This document shows positions 1 to 12,276 of a stretch of DNA of 64,000 nucleotides, one piece after another. The DNA is from Cystobasidiopsis lactophilus (taxonomy: Eukaryota > Basidiomycota > Agaricostilbomycetes > Agaricostilbales > Chionosphaeraceae). The stretch's first letter is position 1. Each line of letters begins with the position of its first letter. The notes under the pieces are model-generated. The model did no database searches and was not told the origin of the DNA. It saw nothing but the letters and a program-made list of their open reading frames with translations. Position numbers and translations under genes: made by a program. The stretch covers positions 2,491,883 to 2,555,882 of the forward strand of contig BCIO01000002.1 of NCBI GenBank assembly GCA_001599975.1, read 5' to 3'.

Positions 1-887
1 GCGAGACTTAGGCAGCTATTCCGCCAACAGGTTTTCTCCTGTTCATCTCTGTGGTCGTTGGCTGCGTTCTCACCATCACCTTAACCGGCTATTTGCCACT
101 TCTAATGGCTCTGCTGTATTCCTATTGGAGTGGGTTGAAGTCTTTAGCGTTGGCTCCTTTGCCCGGCTTTCCTTAAATCCTCCCACAGTCCCGCAGATCT
201 ACAAAAACGCAGAGCGAGGCAGTGCACGTCGCTCCCTATCCACCGAGTACATCGTTGGCACCACGGCCTGCCGGCTGTTCTTGCCCATCTACATCTGGGC
301 TTGTCCCAACAATGTGCTTTTCGCCGATACCAATAGTGCGTTACTTCTAAACAGTCACCCTTATGTCTCACTGATGGATATATCGAACGCGTTGTAGATG
401 CAGTCTGGCTTTTGGTCCTGTTCCAATTCTTCCAGATGTCGGTGCTGCTGGCGCAAGAGTACATCGGCCCGCGCTTCTTCATCCCCGCTGGCTGGGACGT
501 CTTCCCACCTCAAGAGCACTGGGACTACTTTCCAAAGACACTGCCGCACGATCTGGAGAGTGGCGATTCAGGCCAGGTCGACTGCACAATCTGCCTGGAG
601 CCGATCGATCTGCCCGGGAAGGAGGATCAGCCCTCGCCTGTCGAAGAGGAGCCTCTGCTACACCAGCACCGGAGGAGAAACTCAATGGCAGACGGCTTCG
701 GCAAAAGCCTGGGCAGATGGGGCTTCATGGTTCGTTTACCCTTCTCTTGTTCCTCGGGTCGCGATCCTGAACAGCCGAATAGGTACCGCCGTGCTATCAC
801 ATCGCACACACGAAGTGTTTGGAGACATGGCTCACAGAAGGGAGTGGGACGTGTCCAGTCTGCAGAAGGCACTTGCCGCTGCCGTAG
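1..887 (+). CDS. TUL1: TUL1/Dsc1-type Golgi RING ubiquitin ligase, 3' part
   Basis: Catalytic subunit of the Golgi/endosomal DSC (Tul1) E3 ubiquitin ligase, which tags membrane proteins for sorting or degradation. Only the C-terminal part is in the window. Readable exons end at 129, then 189-335, 398-729 and 783-887; each junction keeps frame with GT-AG ends. The first readable exon probably begins near 12. It encodes hydrophobic membrane segments, then the family stretch [12 protein letters not shown] followed by TEYIVG, further membrane segments, and a C-terminal RING-H2 domain. The first RING half is CTICLEP and the second half, after the last intron, is [15 protein letters not shown] plus [11 protein letters not shown], ending at the TAG. 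The short tail after the RING is typical of the family. The identity rests on this combination of multi-span membrane region and terminal RING. Confidence 0.85.
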
Positions 888-1112
888 CCCTTCTCTCATT
901 GCGCATAATTCACGATCCTACGATTATATCTTGTCCACATTGACTCCATTGCGGCCGTCTAGCTCCATTCTGAGAGCATACGGCAGGAACGCCGACCGAG
1001 TCACGTTCTTGGAACCAAGCTTCGCGCTGTGGAAAGTTTTTGACCGCAACGTTGTCCTCTCCTAGACTATTGTAGCTTTGCCCATCTGTAGAAGGGCTCA
1101 GGAGGGCGTCAG

Positions 1113-3610
1113 ATGAAGATCAGTCAGGCGATTCAGGCGGCGCAGAATGAGAACCGGCCGTGGTGCGCCCCCAACAAAGTTTTTGTTTAGGGCGTCTACT
1201 GACCTTTGCCCGCTCTCTGGCCGCAGGTGCTCGTTCGAGTACTTCCCTCCGAGGGTGAGAAGATGCTGTTGATGCGTCTCTTCGGGCACGGTGGACTGAA
1301 GGAGGCTTGGCAGACGGCGCAAGGCTTGATCAACCTGTACGATCGAATGGAGCGAATGACCGCCTTGGGCCCGACGTTCGTTGGTGCGTTGGCCCTCCCT
1401 TGTCCTCTCAATGGCTTCCCGGCTTAATGATACGAGCGCGAAGATGTGACTTGGGGAGCCGGTGCGTGTAGCTGCTATTAACGCTCTGCTGCCGACTTAC
1501 GTTTAATGGCGTCTTTCGCGCACAGGCGGCAGCAGCGCGGACATTACATCCCAAATTGTGCGAACGGCGCACGAACAGCTGGGGTTGGAGACGTGCATGC
1601 ACCTAACCTGCACCAACATGCCGGTCTCGCAAGTCCACCAGGCTCTGGAAGAGGCGAAGCTCAGCGGCTGCGAGAACATTTTGGCCCTCCGAGGTGATCC
1701 TCCTCACGGCCAAGATGAATGGACAAAAGCAGAGGGCGGGTTCGAGCACGCCGTCGACCTCATTCGCTATATTCGCACCCACTTTGGCGACCACTTTGAC
1801 ATCGCGATCGCCGGCTTCCCCGAAGGCCACCCGCATGCGCCTTCAGAAGAGTTGGAGCTGCAATATGTCAAAGAAAAAGTGGACGCTGGCGCCAACTTTA
1901 TCATCACACAGATGTTCTATGATGCAGATGGTCCGTTTCTTTCCCACTGATCCCTGATCATCCTCCAAATTTGATTCTGATGCACTTGAATCGCAGTGTT
2001 TATTGCCTGGGCTCGCAAGTTGAGGGCCATCGGTATCACGGTGCCCATTGTGCCCGGCATCATGCCGATTCAAGGCTGGCAGGCTTTCGTCCGCCGCACT
2101 TCGTTTGCCAAGACTATCATCCCCCAGTGCTTCTACGATAAATTGGAGCCGATCAAGGACGACGACGCAGCAGTGCGCGAAGTCGGAACCAGGCTGGTGG
2201 TGGAGATGTGCCAAAAGATCTTGGCAGCCAACTTGGGCATCTGCGGTTTTCACTTCTACACCATGAACCTGGAGAAGGGCACCGTTATGCTGCTGGAACA
2301 GCTGGGTTTCGTGCCTGGAACCGATGTCGTCAACCCGCTGCCATGGCGACCGGTGGGTCTCAAGCTCCATCCCGCGCGAGCGCATCTGACAATAAGCAAA
2401 TGCTCTGCAGTCGCTCACCTCTAAGAGGCGTCAAGAGACGATTCGACCCATCTTTTGGGCGAACAGAGCAAAGTCTTACTTGGAGCGCACCTCAAGCTGG
2501 GACGAATTCCCTAACGGCCGGTACGTCGATGGTCTCCTGCGAAAGTATCTTCCAGAAGGTGTCTCACGATGTCACATCAGCTGGGGTCCTTCCGGCAGTC
2601 CAGCATTTGGCGATCTGGACGGCTACGGCATCAAGCTCAAATTTAGTGTAAGTGGATGGAATCTCGATCGGCTCTTTCTCTACTTACACACTCCTGCCGC
2701 CGCTCCAGAATGCCGAATCTAGAGACCTATGGAAGTCTCCGCAAACGCTGCAGGACGTCCGCAACCTGTTCGCATCGTTCTGCCGCGGCACGCTCAAAGC
2801 CTTGCCTTGGTCCGAGTTGCCGGCCGCCCGGGAGACCTTGGTCATTTCAGAGCCCCTAGCTAAGCTGAACGAGCGCGGCTTCCTCACCATCAATAGCCAG
2901 CCGGTCGTCGATGGTGTGCCGAGCGAAGACCCGGTGCACGGCTGGGGACCCCGCTACGGATATGTTTACCAAAAGGTGCGCTGCCATATGCTTGTTAGTC
3001 CAAGTCTTATCGCTGACAGGTTCACATCAGGCCTATCTGGAGTTCTTCTGCTCCCCGGCCGACTTCGACGAGCTCGTCGTCAAACTCGCGAGCGACCCAT
3101 ATGTGACCTACTACGCGGTCACCAAAAAGGGCGATCTGCATACCAACGAAACGTCGGATCAACCCAATGCCGTCACTTGGGGCGTTTTCCCTGGCAAGGA
3201 GATCGTCCAGCCGACCATCGTCGAGCGGCTCAGCTTCATGGCCTGGAAGGTGCGGCGTCTTTCTCCGCATTTGAGCTCGTCCCTAACCAAGCGGCCTGCA
3301 GGACGAGGCTTTCGAGCTCGGCCGCCTCTGGGCCGACATCTACGAACCTGGCTCCGTCTCGCACCGGCTAGTGTCCGAGATCTTCGAGACGTACTATCTC
3401 GTCAATGTGGTCCGCAACGACTACCGCAACCCAGACACTCAAGCTATCTATAAACCGTTCTTAACCGGACCGAAGACCAACGGCCACAGCGAAGACCACA
3501 CCATCCCGGCCCAGGTTGCCGCGTGCGTTAACTCCTTCACATCTCTTGCTACTCGGCTCATGGACGCTTGTTGTAGTAACGGCGTGGTGCACCCCGAGAC
3601 GCTCGCTTGA
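1113..3610 (+). CDS. Methylenetetrahydrofolate reductase (MET12/MET13 type)
   Basis: Reduces 5,10-methylene-THF to 5-methyl-THF, the methyl donor for methionine synthesis; FAD-dependent and cytosolic. Ten exons: 1113-1162, 1227-1254, 1314-1383, 1444-1461, 1526-1930, 1997-2352, 2411-2647, 2709-2975, 3031-3249, 3302-3610. They sum to 1959 bases, 652 residues, the usual eukaryotic length. The N-terminal TIM-barrel shows [37 protein letters not shown] and LALRGDPP. The C-terminal half carries the eukaryotic regulatory region, with [35 protein letters not shown] and [12 protein letters not shown]. The start at 1113 gives the family-like [11 protein letters not shown]. Exon 4 is only 18 bases. Fungi have two isozymes and I cannot tell which this is, so no symbol is given. 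Confidence 0.93.
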
Positions 3611-4347
3611 TTCATCCATGGCTCGGCCTCCCAGCACGACAACTTTACCGGACGCCATCAACTGCCGTCCAAACTTCTGTACTCATTTATACCCACACGC
3701 CAGTGATTACCCCTCATCCTAGATGCATTTCGATTCAACATCGCATTCGAATGTGCTGCTGTCGCGACGCCTGCGACCATGAGCCCTAGTCAGCCTGAGC
3801 GATTCGACTTGAAAGTTCGGCTCGTTTAGGCTTGCGGTGGCGTCGTCCGCTTTGTTGGCACAAAACGTTCTTTGAGAGGCCGAAGTGTCTTCGTATTACA
3901 ATTCCCGACGTGCAAATGCTCCAGAGTTCTAGAGCAGTTGCCTAAAAAAACATGCCGAGCTCGCTGCGTCGCTACCTAGCTATAAAAAGTCGCGCTTCTC
4001 CTGCCTTGGAACTCTGGGTCCTTAAGCCAGAGCACCCCAGACGCGAATTGATATCTGTGGCTATTGTGTTGGGGACTTCGCAGTTAAGTGCCATGCTGGC
4101 ACTTTGCCCTCCAGAACTGTTCGAGTTTCTTCACAATTTGATGTTCGCCTTGTTTCCGCTGCCGTTTTGCTCATGCCGGACAGACCATCGTGACCTCATG
4201 CCGTGCGGTGGGGAAGCAAGGCTGCCACCACGCTGTTGACGAGTTAGAACGACGAGTTAGAACTGGCCGCCGGTTCTCGAAGTTGCTTTCCCGAAAGGCC
4301 CTTTTCTGTCTCGGTCTTCTCTTTTTGCTTCGGTGCACACATCCGCA
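3611..4347. other. Intergenic region, MTHFR 3' side and MFS gene promoter
   Basis: No coding region supported. A TATA-like TATAAAAAG starts at 3981, about 370 bases before the MFS start codon, which is far for a core promoter unless the 5' leader is long. The rest shows no repeat or RNA gene I can recognise. Confidence 0.4.
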
Positions 4348-6524
4348 ATGTCACCAGTGCCAAGCGAGTCGGAAAAGCAGGTATGTGCAAGAGCTTTCAG
4401 TCTTGGCTCTCGGTGATCTGAGTCGCCACCGCCTACCGGCGCCCACTGCAGGTGGAGATGAAGGAGGAGCATGCCACTCAGCCAGAAAAGCACACAAGCA
4501 CAGACCACCACACCTCTGAAGCCGGAGTCATTCACGGCGTCACCGACGACACTGTTCACCGCAAGGACGTAGTATACGCCGAAGGCACAGCGACGCCGCT
4601 CACTTGGCACACCTATGTGGTTGTGTTGATTATGATGCTGCTATCTTGGACCGCACAGTACAATCTCGGACTTGCTGGAGGTCAGGCAACGTTCATCGCG
4701 CAAGACATTGGAGGGGCCACGATTACCAGTTGGTTCGGCAATTGCCAGCTTGTCACCGCCAGCTCTACCTTCCCAATTGCGGCGTACTTTTCAGACAAGA
4801 TTGGACGCACCTGGGTCCTTCAATTCGGTGCTCTCATCGGCTTCATCGGCAACATAGTGGCGTCGCGAGCAACTTACCCTGGCGAACTGCTGGTCGGCCT
4901 GTCTTTTTCAGGCATCGCCACAGGTTCGCGGCCTTTATGAGGATCTGTTGTGAAGTTTCAAACATTGGGTTGCAGGCTTCTTGGCCCAGTATGCCGTCGG
5001 CATGAGCGACGTGATCCCAGTCAAGAGTCGAGGCATCTTTCTGGGCATCCTCGACATTGCTGGCAGCGGTGCTGCGGCGACAGGGTCTATATTCGGCGGA
5101 CTGTTGACTTCAAATACCTCACCGGCGTGGCGATCATGTTTCTACCTCCTCGCCGCTCTCAACGGAGCCTCTTTCTTCGCGCTGTTCTTCTATCGGCCTG
5201 TGCACTCTCACTCCCAGAAGCTGACCCTCTCGGAAGCTGTGCGATCGATGGATTGGTTGGGGCTCGCCATCATCACAGCGGGCATGGTCCTTTGGCTCGT
5301 CGGGCTGTCAGGCGCGATCGTCTACCCGTGGGGCAGCGGCAAGGTCCTTGGACCTTTTATCACTGGCCTCTTTCTCCTCATCGTTTTCGGAATCTACACT
5401 TGGAAGAGGCCCAATGGCATGGTGCGCCGCTCGCTTTTTACGTTTTGGAACTTTGTGAGTTTGGCACTATGGACCACTGCACCGATCTAAATCAGCTTCA
5501 GCCCATGGTATGCGGGATTGCCTTCATTTCAAGCTTCTTCCTCTACGGCCTGAACGCCTTTCTTCCGACCATGCTCTCCGTCTACTTTGGTGTCTCAAGC
5601 GTCCGAGCTGGAGTGCTTTCTTTGGGCTACAATGGCGTTTACTTCGTGAGTCCAAGTAGCTTTTTTTCTCACCGCCACAACTCATTAAAGGCCAGGTAAT
5701 GACGCCGTTGTTTTCTATGTCGATAAGCATCTTCAAAGGCTCTTTTCGCCCCGCCCTATTCTTTTGCTTCGCTATTGGCGCCATTGGAGCGGGCTTGATG
5801 TCGACGTACAAAGAAACCGACAGCTATCAGAAGTACCTCGGCTTTACCGCCCTTTTAGGGCTCTCGGCGGCGGGCACCAGCGGCATGAGTCTCGTCATTT
5901 CGCAATATGCCGCACTTCAGCAAGATGTCGGCCTTATTGTGGGCTTGGCCAACGCATCTCGGACAATTGGTGGCGCACTGAGTGTCGGTGAGGTTGTCTG
6001 AATCGATGTCGACAACTTTGGGCCGCTCTGACTGATTCGCAACCCAAGCCGTTTTCTTCACCATTTTCAACAACCGCACTGCGGAAGCCATTCCCAAGAT
6101 GGTCCCTGCTGCAGTGGCGGCTGCAGGCCTGCCAGCTGACCAGATTGCCGCCTTCGTCGCGGCTTTGACAACTGGAAACACGGCTGCTCTTCAAGCTATA
6201 CCTGGAATCACTCCCGAAATTATCGCAGCAGGATCTGCGTCTCTCTTCGAGTCCTACCATTATGCCCTCAAGGCAGTCTTCTGGGCAGGGTGGGCTATCG
6301 CATCTGTAGACCTTCCGGGCTTTCCTGCTCACTACTCCACAGGGCGGCGTTCACCGGCGCGGGTTGTGTTATCGTGGCATTCATGCACCCGATCAAGAAA
6401 GAGAGGTGAGCTGTTGCCCGGTGTGGCTTGAGAAATGCTGAACTTGTGTTTGCACCCAAGACTCACGGACGTTGTTCCCGTCAAGCTCCAAGGCCAAGCA
6501 GCCGCAAAGGAAGTTGAGAGATAA
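4348..6524 (+). CDS. MFS efflux transporter, TRI12-like
   Basis: Multi-spanning plasma-membrane transporter of the major facilitator superfamily, resembling the fungal trichothecene/siderophore efflux (TRI12) branch; the substrate is unknown. Eight exons: 4348-4380, 4452-4923, 4976-5454, 5502-5645, 5696-5987, 6049-6289, 6343-6405, 6461-6524; 1788 bases, 595 residues. A hydrophilic N-terminus of about 60 residues precedes about 14 hydrophobic segments. The loop between segments 2 and 3 has SDKIGRTWVLQFG, matching the MFS motif DxxGRR-like loop. Also visible are AQYAVGMSDVIPVKSRG and WRSCFYLLAALNG, typical of this family. It sits alone, between MTHFR and the EthD gene, so there is no cluster context for a substrate. 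Confidence 0.85.
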
Positions 6525-6604
6525 CAAATGTGGGATGCATTGTAGATTGGCATAGAGCACGGCTGCGGCATAGCTAGCGTCCCTTTGGACAAGGACCCAG
6601 CGAT

Positions 6605-7691
6605 CTAGCGGCTAAAAATGATACGTTCCTTGGCCATCCACATCTCAACAGGCCCATTGAAGCCTTCCTCGTCTTCTACGACCTCCCTTTCGGCGGCTTT
6701 TCCTTCGGGAGTGGCGCTGGCCGCCTTCATGGCTTCCTCGCTTTCGTACCAAATCTCTGCGATGCCGTCAAAAGGGTTTTCGGGCCATTCCTGGAGGAAG
6801 GGCTCTTTATTGGCATTCGAAGTGTAGGGTGGGAGGAGAGACGAACTCGGTGTTTCTGCATGGCCTCGGCGGCGGCAGATTTGTATGCGCGAGTTTGGGT
6901 GTATCTAGATGTACAAGTCCGTCAGCGCTCATATTTGGTATCGCATAGTGCAGGAACACCAACTTCTTAAAACCCAGGATCGGTCCAAGTCTTTTCATCA
7001 GCTCGCCGTGCGCCGCCCAACGATCACTCCACTCTTGCCAAGAGAGGCCGGGCTTTCTTTTGAGTAAAGCCACAAGCTTGATGCCCTCTCCGTCAGCTAT
7101 TCAGCAGATAATGAGCATGGCTCCGGCGGCAGGACAGAAGGAAGTTACCCAGTGTGTTGATGATCATGTTCTCTTTGCCGAAGAAGGCCAACGAGCGGCC
7201 TCGCGCCTTTCTCTCGTCCGCCTTCAGAAGCTCTTGCGCTTCTTTGGCCTGGTCCGTAGCCGAGAGCGTCACCATGTCTTGGTAGCTGTCGTAGTAGACC
7301 TGCGTAATCCTTTCTTGAGCGCAAAGCAGATCTTTCAACGATATCAACTCACTTGGGTCATGCCATAGTACTCAACGTGGCCTTGCGGCCAGTCGGGATG
7401 GTTCTTTACAATCTCATCGACAGTAGGAGCAAAGGCAATGGGCGTTTGAACGTATTTCTTCATGCCGAGCTTCGGGGCCAGCGAAGCAACCAGTGGCCCA
7501 TGGACTTCCCGCCAGCGCTTGTCGTGGTCGGGCAGAGCAATGCCGACCTTCTCCAACACGACGCAAACCAGCTTGATCGGGCCGCCGTCTTCCGCTGTTC
7601 CCTCGTGAAATTGAACTTTGCTCCCAACCTCTCAATAAGTCGATGCGCAAGGCAACTCACGAAGCTCTGGGAGATGTTGCTGGCCAGACAT
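6605..7691 (-). CDS. Protein with two tandem EthD (dimeric ferredoxin-like) domains
   Basis: Small cytosolic protein built of two EthD-like alpha/beta-barrel halves, a fold seen in fungal polyketide and ether-degradation clusters and in uncharacterised oxidoreductase-like proteins. Exons read 7691-7661, 7615-7353, 7299-7149, 7096-about 6915, then a last exon from about 6802 to the TAG at 6605. The final junction is not certain; the intron proposed there is about 112 bases, longer than its neighbours. Domain 1 has KLVCVVLEKV, HDKRWREVHGPLV and VYYDSYQDM. Domain 2 has KLVALLKRKPGLSWQEW, RWAAHGELMKRL and FDGIAEIWYESEEAMKAA. The repeated order (strand, W-x-x-x-HG, D-G-x-x-x-[VI]-[WY]-Y) shows an internal duplication. 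The catalytic role, if any, is unknown. Confidence 0.75.
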
Positions 7692-7917
7692 TGTACGCTG
7701 TACCAGTCCAGCCCAAAGCGGAGAAGAGGAGGCGGCATTTCGCCACCGACGGCTCTTTCGCCTATCAAATCGAGGGCCGCCTTGTGGACTTTTGTCTTCG
7801 GCACGCCCTCTCGGTTGTCGCTAGTGTGTGTAGGCTTGCTGCTAGAGAAGCGAGGAACAACCAAGGCGACGCTGTCTTATTGAAGAAACGAGTCGAATCA
7901 AGTTTGGTTGGCGCAAC

Positions 7918-9157
7918 ATGAAGCTGGAGCTGGAAGGTCAAATCGCGCTGATCTCCGGCGGGAGTATGGGCATGGGTCGAGAGATTGCGAAAGAGCTCTT
8001 TCAGGAAGGTGCCTCGGTCGTGATCACGGCTCGACGAGAGGAACACCTCAAGACGGCCATCGCCTACATCGAAGCCACTGGTGGGCCTGGCAAGGTCGCC
8101 TACGTAAGTTCTGCACTTCAATAGAGCCGTGCGGTTATAACGTCTCCATTCTTCAGGTGGCGGCGGATATGGGAACCCAGGAGGGCATTGACGCCGCCGT
8201 CGCCTTCACCAAGAAGACCTACGGCGATGCCTCCATCGTCCTGGGCAATGTTACAACTGGAGTCTTGCGTTACACCTTTGAGACCACGTCGGTCGAGGAT
8301 TTCGAGCAGGCCCACTCAAAACTCATTCTTGGCCTCGTGCGGCTGGTCAAGGCCACCGTGGGCCCAATGAAGGAGAAGGGCTACGGCCGCTTTCTCAACA
8401 TTGGGGTTCGTTCTTCTTTGTGTGTGTAGGCTGACCATTCACTGAAAAGCCGCTCCATAGTCGGTTTCGAGCAAGGAGCCTCATCGCTGTGAGTGTCGCT
8501 CAACTTTCAATGATCCTTGCTCAAACCCGGCAAACGACGAGAAGGGTTCAACCTTATCAACTCTGTGTAGGTCCCTCACTGCTTTTGAGAGCAGACCGGA
8601 TAGCTGATTCGGATCAAAGGACATACCGGGTGGCGGCCGTGGGCCTGATGCGCTGTCTCAGCAACGAATACGCTCCCTTCGGTATCACTTTTAACAGCAT
8701 TGCGCCAGGAAACATCGACACGGGCTATTCAGAATGGATTCTGACAGATGGACCTAGCAAAGGCTTCCCGCAGATTGAAGCCCAGCCAAAAATAATGGTC
8801 GGACGCAATGGTGAGCATGCATTCGATGATTTTTTTGATCATATCATGACTTAGTATCGCCCCATCAAGGTCGAGTGGACGAGATCTCTGGCCTGGCCAC
8901 GTTTGTTTGCTCGCCTCGAGGCAGCTACAGTGAGCTGTCACTTCGTACCGGTGGCAATTGTTGCTCATCTTATGATTCTCATCCAGTCACTGGACAAAAT
9001 CTGTGTATCGATGGGTGAGTCGTCAATGCTGAGCCGATTGGGTGCCCCTGCTGATTACCACACGCTCGCAGCGGGTGGACTCGGTGAGTTTTCGCTCGTT
9101 CCTATGTCTTTGAAGAAAGAGGAGCCTCAACCTCTACTTCTACAGGTGCTTGCAGTG
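7918..9157 (+). CDS. Atypical short-chain dehydrogenase/reductase
   Basis: Rossmann-fold NAD(P)-dependent oxidoreductase; the substrate is unknown. Nine exons: 7918-8103, 8157-8405, 8461-8488, 8545-8566, 8620-8810, 8855-8929, 8987-9014, 9072-9083, 9145-9157; 804 bases, 267 residues. The cofactor loop is SGGSMGMGREIA near residue 14, a variant of TGxxxGxG. The region normally holding S...YxxxK reads SVSSKEPHRW, then NLINSVTYRVAAVGLM, so the lysine after the tyrosine is replaced by alanine. The end TGQNLCIDGGWTRCLQ is the usual SDR C-terminus. The small exons of 12, 13, 22 and 28 bases depend on strict GT-AG splicing; another splice choice could change the last ten residues. It is divergent from the EthD gene, 226 bases away. 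Confidence 0.78.
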
Positions 9158-9243
9158 AGATCTGGGAGGGGATGATCTGGCTCGTTGGCCTATAATGAAT
9201 GCAAGATGGAAACCCGGTTGCCCTAGCACGCCCCATATCTCCT

Positions 9244-12139
9244 TCAATCTGAGTCATCGTCATAGAGGTCTAGGTAATTGCTGTAGAGTGCAGTCGAATG
9301 CGTCTGCAGCAAGGACGCAATGTCGGGAAACGGCTCCGTTGTCGCCCCCTGCCCGTCGGCCCAAGTCGCCCGCAATACCGTGTGCCACTTGCCCATGTCC
9401 TTTGAGAACTCGCACTTCTTTCGGCGGCCGAACCAACGGTAGGCAACGGCGTCCGCGTCCTCGAGCAAGGCTTCAATGGCGACCGCCCACGCTTTCACCT
9501 CTGCCCGCTCGAAGGCGGCGATCGTTTCGAAGGGAGTGCCAACCTCGACCCTCATAGACTTGTATAGAAGGGGCTGCTTGACGAGGCACCGTGTCGCGCG
9601 CAAGTATTTGGTCTCCGTCCGTAAGACGGCTGCCGTCGAGTCAGCCACGTCGACCTGTAAACCACCAAAGTGAACGAACCTTCTTCCGCGGTTTCCGCAT
9701 ATTTGCCCAAGAGCATCATTCTGAGTGGCGGTTTGTCAAGGCTTTCACAGCAGATGGCATGAGACTTAGCGCACCTGATCATGGCCCGGGCTGGCTTCCT
9801 GCCGGTGGCTGCGGCCAGTTTGACTTGCTCGAGGGACAGCTGGACGCCGTACTTGATCAGGCGCTCGCACAGGGCCTCGTTGGAGCACAGCAAGGCGTGG
9901 GAAAGGAGCAGTCGCAGAATAGGTGCGTCGCGGCGGAACAGCTTGGCGACGGCGAAGCCCAAGCAGAGCATGGAGTGCCATGTGGAAGAAATCCAGCTCA
10001 TATCGACGGAGAGGGGTATTTGCTGCTTGGCTTCTGGAATGGGAGATGTGTAGATTGACCACGCGAACTGGTGCTCCGACAGGTTTGGCTTGAGAAGTGT
10101 TGAAGCAAGGGGCGTTTGCAAGTCGCTGTCGTCGTACGAGAGCTTGGCCGCGTCAGGCGTCAAGGTCAGAACAAATTCTCGGAGTTTCTTCAGAAAGCGA
10201 TCGTCGATGGCGACCAGTTGAGTGAGAGCTCGGCCAGCGAACGGCAAGCGAATGAGCAGGTCGAAGCACGTGTCCATGAATTTGGCCACGGCATCCCTGG
10301 AGTCGATTGTGCACACGTCCGCGACCGTGTTGTCTTGCACAAACTTGAAGACGGTCCGCCAAGGGAAGATGGGCCTGGCGACCATGGCCAGGAGGTCTGG
10401 CGCATCCAGCCGCAGCCCGAGCCTTTTAAGGTGGTTGCCGACCTCCGCGGTGGAGAAATTGGTGGCGTGGTCGCGGGTCTGATAGTCGTACAGATGCCGA
10501 CTCCGGACCCGATTGAAGAGAGAGGAGGAGCTGAAGCCGCTCAGGAAGAACAGGCAATGAATCGCCATCTCGCGGAAGACTGGGTTGTCGTCTTTGATGA
10601 GTTCGAATCTTTCGATGAACCATAACCAAAGACGGGACTCGGAGATGTAACAGCCGTTGTGGTCGCGGTGCAGCTCCAACAGGTGGTCTTTGATAGTTTG
10701 CCTGCTCGAGCGACTTAGCCACACTCGGGGCGCAAAGGACGAAGCTAGTCTTACTTGATGTTGAAACTGAATTGGCTTCTCCTATGCCAACGGGCGAACA
10801 GCTGAATGATGCTGTCATCGATTATTTGGTTTGATGTGCCGTCGCCGGTATACACCCAGATGCCATGCCCCGTCAAGATGGAGCGCAAGTAGGTTTCCGA
10901 GAACGCCAAAGCCGGATCCAATTCCTGCATCCGGCACATCGCCTCGTCCTTGTCGTCGATCGGCGTCTTGGCAAAGAGCGCGTGGTGAAGCAGCTGTTCA
11001 ATCGACGGGAAGTGGAAGCCCGCCTCGACGGCAACGCCAAGTAGATCTGGGTGGATCTTGACGGCTTGCAAGATCATGTAAGCTAGCGGATCGTGGGGAG
11101 AAAAGAGCTGGAAGCGGCCGTCTCTGCGGATTGGGGGGTCAGACGATGTCCTCGACCCGAACACAGCGGTGAACGGCCTACTTAAAGACGTTTTGGATCT
11201 TCTCCCAGCTCTTGACCTTCTTGGCCAACGTCGACGTGGCGGTTTGGTCGTGCAGATCGGCGTCGGATGTGGCCACGCCGTCGGTCTCGATCCACTTGAG
11301 CAAAAGCTCGCCGTCTGAGTGGTCCGATCGCAGGTCCAAGTCGCCGTACAATCTAGCCCCCTCTTGCATCAACGCCAGCCAGCCGTCAATGGGGATGTTC
11401 GACTTTGCGGACACCCAGCGCTTTGCCGAGCCGGCTTTCACATGCATGATTGTTTGCAGCAAATAGCGCGAGGGAGTGTTGCGCGCAACAGCACATAGTA
11501 CTGTCGCCGCGTCGCAGAGCCTGGGCCGACAAAAAAGGCGGAACAAGCGCTCGTCGGCGGGGAACTGCTCAAACCAGTCACACCGGACAGTCGGGTCGCG
11601 CGAGAGCTGGCAAAATCTTCTGCAGACTAAGGGCCAGGTCGCGTGCCCGTATTCGAGGTGATTAAAGATGAGCTGGACCACTTCGTTGGACAATGCATCG
11701 AACGGATGAAGAAGCGTCCAGGTCGCAGATTCTGGTTGTGGGTTGGACTCGATGACCGGCTTGGACTTCTTCGGGGTGCGGGACGTAGAAGCCACAGGGC
11801 TAGCAAGGCCTGCACCGCTAGTCGGAGCTTGTTTCGAGCTTGGGCTGGCCGGCGGAGCTTGTTTCGAGGTGGTAGTGGGCTCGGGGTCCGCCTTCTTCTC
11901 GTCCGCCTTCTTGCTCTTCCGCTTCCGCTTCCTCTTCAAAGTGAAGTCTTCGTCCTCGCTAGAAAAGAAACCCAAGGTCAGAGAACGCGGCAATGGAGCC
12001 CAGAAGGCACGCACGAGTTGTCGTCCACAGCTTCGGCGAGCGCCAACACCTGGCTCTCGTCCAGGATCTTGTCAACGCCCTGGCTTCCTGACAGGCGTGG
12101 GGCTTTCTTTCTCTTGCTGCGCCCTTCTGGCGTCGCCAT
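9244..12139 (-). CDS. F-box/ankyrin-like family protein A
   Basis: Likely substrate receptor of an SCF-type ubiquitin ligase; the family is not one I can name. Exons: 12139-12015, 11958-11182, 11123-10755, 10713-9775, then a short exon near 9720 and a last exon to the TGA at 9244 (this last splice unresolved); about 880 residues. Order: basic Lys/Arg N-terminus with SEDEDFTLK; Ser/Pro/Thr linker; F-box near residue 130, FDALSNEVVQLIFNHL then LVCRRFCQLSRD; the family signature SWEKIQNVFKDGRF; a hairpin HPDLLGVAVEAGFHF; another LLSHALLCSNEALCERLIKYG; and near the C-terminus YRWFGRRKKCEFSKD with an acidic tail. The start is chosen because it gives the same basic N-terminus and exon 1/2 phase as B and C. 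It lies 137 bases downstream of B on the same strand. Confidence 0.78.
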
Positions 12140-12276
12140 AGTGGGCTCCCGAGGCTTGCAGAGGATCAAGGTCGATCTCGCTCACAAAGGGGTGAGCCTG
12201 GCCCCGCCGCCACCGCGACAAGTGGTCAGAGCAAAGTTTAACTCGTATCGCCTTCTCTATACACCTATCATCTTCT

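Noticed and set aside
125-397. Open frame inside TUL1 reading as an independent small protein
   Set aside because: Its useful part ([10 protein letters not shown]...) is a TUL1 exon; the flanks are introns with GT-AG ends.
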